From JBHELB01 sp041859045 (lineage in GTDB: Bacteria; Hydrogenedentota; Hydrogenedentia; Hydrogenedentales; SLHB01), in NCBI GenBank assembly GCA_041859045.1, contig JBHELB010000068.1:1-64000 (forward strand): DNA of 64,000 bases, read 5' to 3'. This document shows, piece by piece, positions 61,182-64,000 of the stretch; within the stretch, counting starts at the first letter, position 1; the number at the start of each line of letters is the position of its first letter. Made by a program: the position numbers and the translations under genes. The notes below the pieces were generated by a model, which was not told the origin of the DNA, made no database searches, and was given only the letters and a program-made list of their open reading frames with translations.

Positions 61182-63074
61182 CTAGGCGGCAGGTCCTTTT
61201 GCCTCGGGCTGCTTGGGCTCGGGCTGTTTGGGGTCCGTCTTGAAGATATTCACCTCGTCGCCGTCGGTCACGTCGTCGCGATCGGTGTCGGCGACGTTCG
61301 GGTTCGTGCCCAGGGTAGCCTCCTCGGCGTCGGAGATGCCGTCGTAGTCGTAGTCGGCGGCATCAGCCTTCGTGGGCAGCAGCAGGGCTGCGGGGTAGAG
61401 TTTGCCCATGTGCAGCGTGTTCTTGGCCTCGCGCAGGGCGCCTTCCTTCGGGAAGTCGTCGCCGGTGTTCGGGTTGATCTCGAAGCGCGGGAAGTTGCTG
61501 CTCGAAATCTGCAGCCCGATGCGGTGGCCCTTGTTGAAGGCCCAGCTCGTGCTCGCAAGGTCGATCTCGATCATGCCGGTCTGGCCGATGGGCAGCGGCT
61601 CCGCCTTTTCGAAGCCGTGGCGGTATTTCACGCGCTGGATGCAGTCCATAACCAGCAACTCACGGCCGTCGGGGCAAATGTCCACGACTTTGGCTGTGAA
61701 ATCGGTATCCGGGGCGTCGCTCGATACGTACAAGCGCACAACCACGCGGCCGGTAACCTCGAGCGGCTCTGCCAACGCCGCAGTGGAAAACGTCAGCAGG
61801 TCCGTGCGGTCCTTGTTGACCTCGCGTTGATCATAGGGACCAGAGGCGATGACGAGGTTGTTGCCGCCCTTGGTCGGGAAAGGGTTCTTGGGATCGTAGG
61901 TGAACGAGAGTTCGGCGTTCTTATTCTCGAGCCGCTCTTTGACGAGCCCGCCGGCCGGGGTCAGATAGAAGGCGGTTCCAGCCGTCGTGAAGGGGGGCCA
62001 GTCGTCCGCCGTATTCCACTTGTTTCCGGGGGCGCTGGGGTCTTTGTCATCGCCGAGGGTGTAGTACTGCACCGTAGGCATCGTGCTGATGTCGCCCGCG
62101 CCCTTCAGGTAGTAGTCCATGAACTGGTTTCTGTTTGCCGAGATTTTGACTTCCTGGAAATTGGAGCTCAACGTATACGGCAGATCGCCTGCGAAATCGC
62201 CGTGCGCGGTGGGTTTGATGATGAGTTTCTGGGTGCCCTTTGCGCCTTCGCCGCCGTTGTGCTGGCGCGACATGAAAGCGTCGAGCGTACCGCGCAGGAA
62301 GAGGTCGAACCATCCGCCGACGTGAAGCCCTGGAGCGGTGACATCGGCCGCCTTGGCGCTGCAGTCGTACCAGGTCCAGTAGTCGTCTTTGCTGGGGTGG
62401 CTCTGCCAGGTCTTGAGGACATCGAGACCGCCTTTGTCTTTGAACATTCCGAGCCAGCCCTCGGCGGTGCTTTTGTGAAACACGCCGCCCTCATAGGAAA
62501 GCGTGGTGTAAAAATCGCTCGCCGCCGCTTCCATGAACTGGCAGGCCAACCCTTGAACGCCGGGGGCCATGCGGGTTTGAACAATGCCCAGCGCCGACTG
62601 TCCGGCGGTGCCGATCTTGCCGTTGCACCACGGCTGTTCCTTGATCCACTTCACGGTGTCGGCCGCGTCAAAGAAATCGGGACCCCACCCGTCGCTGCGG
62701 AATCCGTCGAACTTGCCGCCGCTGTCCCCCAGGCCGCGCACGTCCTGGAACACCGCGACATAGCCCTTCTCCGTGAACTTGCTGGCCATGTTGTCGTCGC
62801 CGCGCCCGTAGGTGCTGCGTGTCAATACCACGGGCCACGCAGGGCCGCCGGTTTCGGGCTTGTAGACGTCCGTGGCAAGCTCCACGCCGTCGCGCATGGG
62901 CACCTTAACGGCGAGCGGACCTGTCGGGGCAGCTTTTTCTGGCGCCGCGGCGGCCGCGGGACTCGCCTGCGGCGCGGCGGATTGGTCGGCGGGGGTGGGG
63001 GCCTGCTTGGAGCAACCAACTCCAAACGCGACCGCAAGTGACAAGGCTATGGAGAGCAATCGACGAGTGTGCAT
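61182..63074 (-). CDS. CocE/NonD-family hydrolase lipoprotein
   Basis: 630 residues. Lipoprotein signal with Cys21 (FGVGC), then a Pro/Ala-rich linker. The S15/CocE domain has putative Ser160 (AGQSALG), Asp257 (GGWFDLF) and His291 (PTAHGD). The C-terminal jelly-roll part contains RIGLQISSSNFPRFEINPNTG. A TSP3-like calcium stretch (DYDYDGISDAEE, DTDRDDVTDGDE) ends in a PKQPEPKQPE tail. It is a clear paralogue of the larger hydrolase downstream. Start ATG 63074 with GGGG. Confidence 0.88.
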   Translation of the reverse strand: MHTRRLLSIALSLAVAFGVGCSKQAPTPADQSAAPQASPAAAAAPEKAAPTGPLAVKVPMRDGVELATDVYKPETGGPAWPVVLTRSTYGRGDDNMASKFTEKGYVAVFQDVRGLGDSGGKFDGFRSDGWGPDFFDAADTVKWIKEQPWCNGKIGTAGQSALGIVQTRMAPGVQGLACQFMEAAASDFYTTLSYEGGVFHKSTAEGWLGMFKDKGGLDVLKTWQSHPSKDDYWTWYDCSAKAADVTAPGLHVGGWFDLFLRGTLDAFMSRQHNGGEGAKGTQKLIIKPTAHGDFAGDLPYTLSSNFQEVKISANRNQFMDYYLKGAGDISTMPTVQYYTLGDDKDPSAPGNKWNTADDWPPFTTAGTAFYLTPAGGLVKERLENKNAELSFTYDPKNPFPTKGGNNLVIASGPYDQREVNKDRTDLLTFSTAALAEPLEVTGRVVVRLYVSSDAPDTDFTAKVVDICPDGRELLVMDCIQRVKYRHGFEKAEPLPIGQTGMIEIDLASTSWAFNKGHRIGLQISSSNFPRFEINPNTGDDFPKEGALREAKNTLHMGKLYPAALLLPTKADAADYDYDGISDAEEATLGTNPNVADTDRDDVTDGDEVNIFKTDPKQPEPKQPEAKGPAA

Positions 63075-63246
63075 GACGTACAACCCCTACTGTTTCGCTG
63101 CGTGACGCGCGCACCCCGGCCGCGTGGCAGCATTCTTCGCGTTCAGATATCCACTCTGCAAGTCGATCCCTGACGTTCGAGACGCGTCAGCAACCTACGC
63201 AATGACACTAGCACACGCGAGCCGTGCGCGCCATATTACATTCCTA

Positions 63247-64000
63247 TTACGATTTTCGAATCGGTTTCCCCGCGCTGAGCACCGCGAGCGAGCGAGCCTC
63301 GACGACGATCTGGCTTTCGATCACGGGCACCGCTTCCTCGCGCGTGCGGACGTCGCCGGGCGAAATGAGCGAAGTGTCGAGACGCAGCACCCAGTCGTCG
63401 TCGGGCAGACGGAACACGGCGCGTTTGGGCGTCGGATTGAACATGAGGTACAACGCGACGCCGTCGTTCGCGGAAGCATCGATGCGCGCGGCCAGACGCG
63501 GGTCGTCCTCGGCCCAGTCTTGCCGTTCTCCCTTCACGCCAAACCAGAGCAAATCCGGGTCGCCTCCCGAGCGCAAGGGACGTCCGGAAAAGTACTCCTC
63601 GCGTTGAAATGCGGGGTTTTCTTTCCGAAACCGGATCAGGCCTTGAACAAAGGCGAACAGTTCGCGGTTCGTATCGAGCAAGGACCAGTCGTACCAGGAG
63701 ATCTCGTTGTCTTGGCAGTAGGCGTTGTTATTGCCTTGCTGGGTACGTCCGAACTCGTCGCCGCCCAGCAGCATCGGCACGCCCAGGGAGAGGAACAACG
63801 TAGCCAGGAAATTTTTCTGCGCACGCAAGCGCAACGCGTTGATCTCGGGGGAGGCGGTGGGACCTTCCACGCCGCAGTTCCAACTGTAGTTTTCGTCGGT
63901 GCCGTCACGATCGTTTTCGCCGTTGGCGCGGTTGTGCTTGCGGTTGTACGACACGAGGTCGCGCAGGGTAAACCCGTCGTGGGCCGTAATGAAGTTGATG
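63247..64000 (-). CDS. glgX: Glycogen debranching enzyme GlgX, C-terminal part
   Basis: The frame is open to the right edge of the window, so the N-terminus is missing; 250 codons are visible. INFITAHDGFTLRDLVSY, NCGVEGPT, LGVPMLLGGDEFGRTQQGNNNAYCQDNEISW and FRKENPAF are characteristic of GlgX/TreX. It hydrolyses alpha-1,6 branches of glycogen. Confidence 0.93.
   Translation of the reverse strand, partial: INFITAHDGFTLRDLVSYNRKHNRANGENDRDGTDENYSWNCGVEGPTASPEINALRLRAQKNFLATLFLSLGVPMLLGGDEFGRTQQGNNNAYCQDNEISWYDWSLLDTNRELFAFVQGLIRFRKENPAFQREEYFSGRPLRSGGDPDLLWFGVKGERQDWAEDDPRLAARIDASANDGVALYLMFNPTPKRAVFRLPDDDWVLRLDTSLISPGDVRTREEAVPVIESQIVVEARSLAVLSAGKPIRKS

Overview
The window reads as chromosomal DNA of an uncultured, GC-rich, Gram-negative bacterium. 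The Gram-negative envelope is shown by a beta-barrel porin, an LpxL-type acyltransferase, prolipoprotein diacylglyceryl transferase, lipoproteins and Mpl/MurC peptidoglycan ligases. FtsZ is present, which argues against a classical planctomycete. The mix of CocE-like hydrolases with Ig and FN3 domains, EF-hand/dockerin proteins, Tat-exported Gfo/Idh/MocA oxidoreductases and GDSL hydrolases fits a PVC-neighbour lineage such as Candidatus Hydrogenedentota. That placement is an inference from gene content, not from a marker tree. I saw no rRNA, tRNA, CRISPR array, transposase or phage structural gene.

Layout. 1-6.9 kb: porin end, DUF2161 nuclease-like protein, ClpA/ClpS, CYTH and Nudix proteins, exported GDSL hydrolase. 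6.9-13.8 kb (minus strand): membrane glycosyltransferase, PfkA, an exported protein of unknown function, an MBL hydrolase, a DUF4203 protein and a frameshifted SDR. 13.9-20.8 kb: Mpl with a small ferredoxin, PilT, a thiF-thiG-thiH operon and an LpxL-like acyltransferase. 20.8-24.7 kb: small accessory genes, a GNAT acetyltransferase with a truncated copy of itself, an inverted-repeat intergenic region, and an unusual BtrH-like protein behind a near-consensus promoter. 24.7-28 kb: AhcY overlapping an HTH/cyclase-like regulator, and a REC-GGDEF protein. 28.2-31.5 kb: a 1109-residue protein made of 17 tandem EF-hand-pair units and a dockerin. 31.6-33.8 kb: a GmrSD-like DUF262/DUF1524 restriction protein and a TerB-like protein. 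34-37.7 kb: murC-ftsQ-ftsZ without ftsA.

37.7-40.8 kb: two palindromic elements, then a subtilase whose C-terminus is a copy of the QueD C-terminal tail, then queD and queE. 41-45.3 kb: diguanylate cyclase coupled to a large glycosyltransferase, then aat. 45.3-51.2 kb: phosphatase-superfamily protein, MEMO protein, a Tat-exported oxidoreductase, an aldo/keto reductase and a cysteine-less double rhodanese. 51.6-53.9 kb: pta-ackA. 54.2-57.6 kb: an Nramp-Usp fusion, Lgt, and an isoprenylcysteine-methyltransferase-like protein. 57.7-64 kb: two paralogous secreted CocE/NonD hydrolases and the end of glgX.

How the genes connect. Aat, ClpS and ClpA together give most of a bacterial N-degron pathway (no ClpP here). 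Pta and AckA make acetate and ATP. QueE and QueD act early in queuosine synthesis. MurC, Mpl, FtsQ and FtsZ serve the cell wall and division. The most unusual regions are the EF-hand/dockerin protein, the subtilase that captured the queD 3' end next to palindromic elements, and the HTH-cyclase regulator overlapping ahcY.
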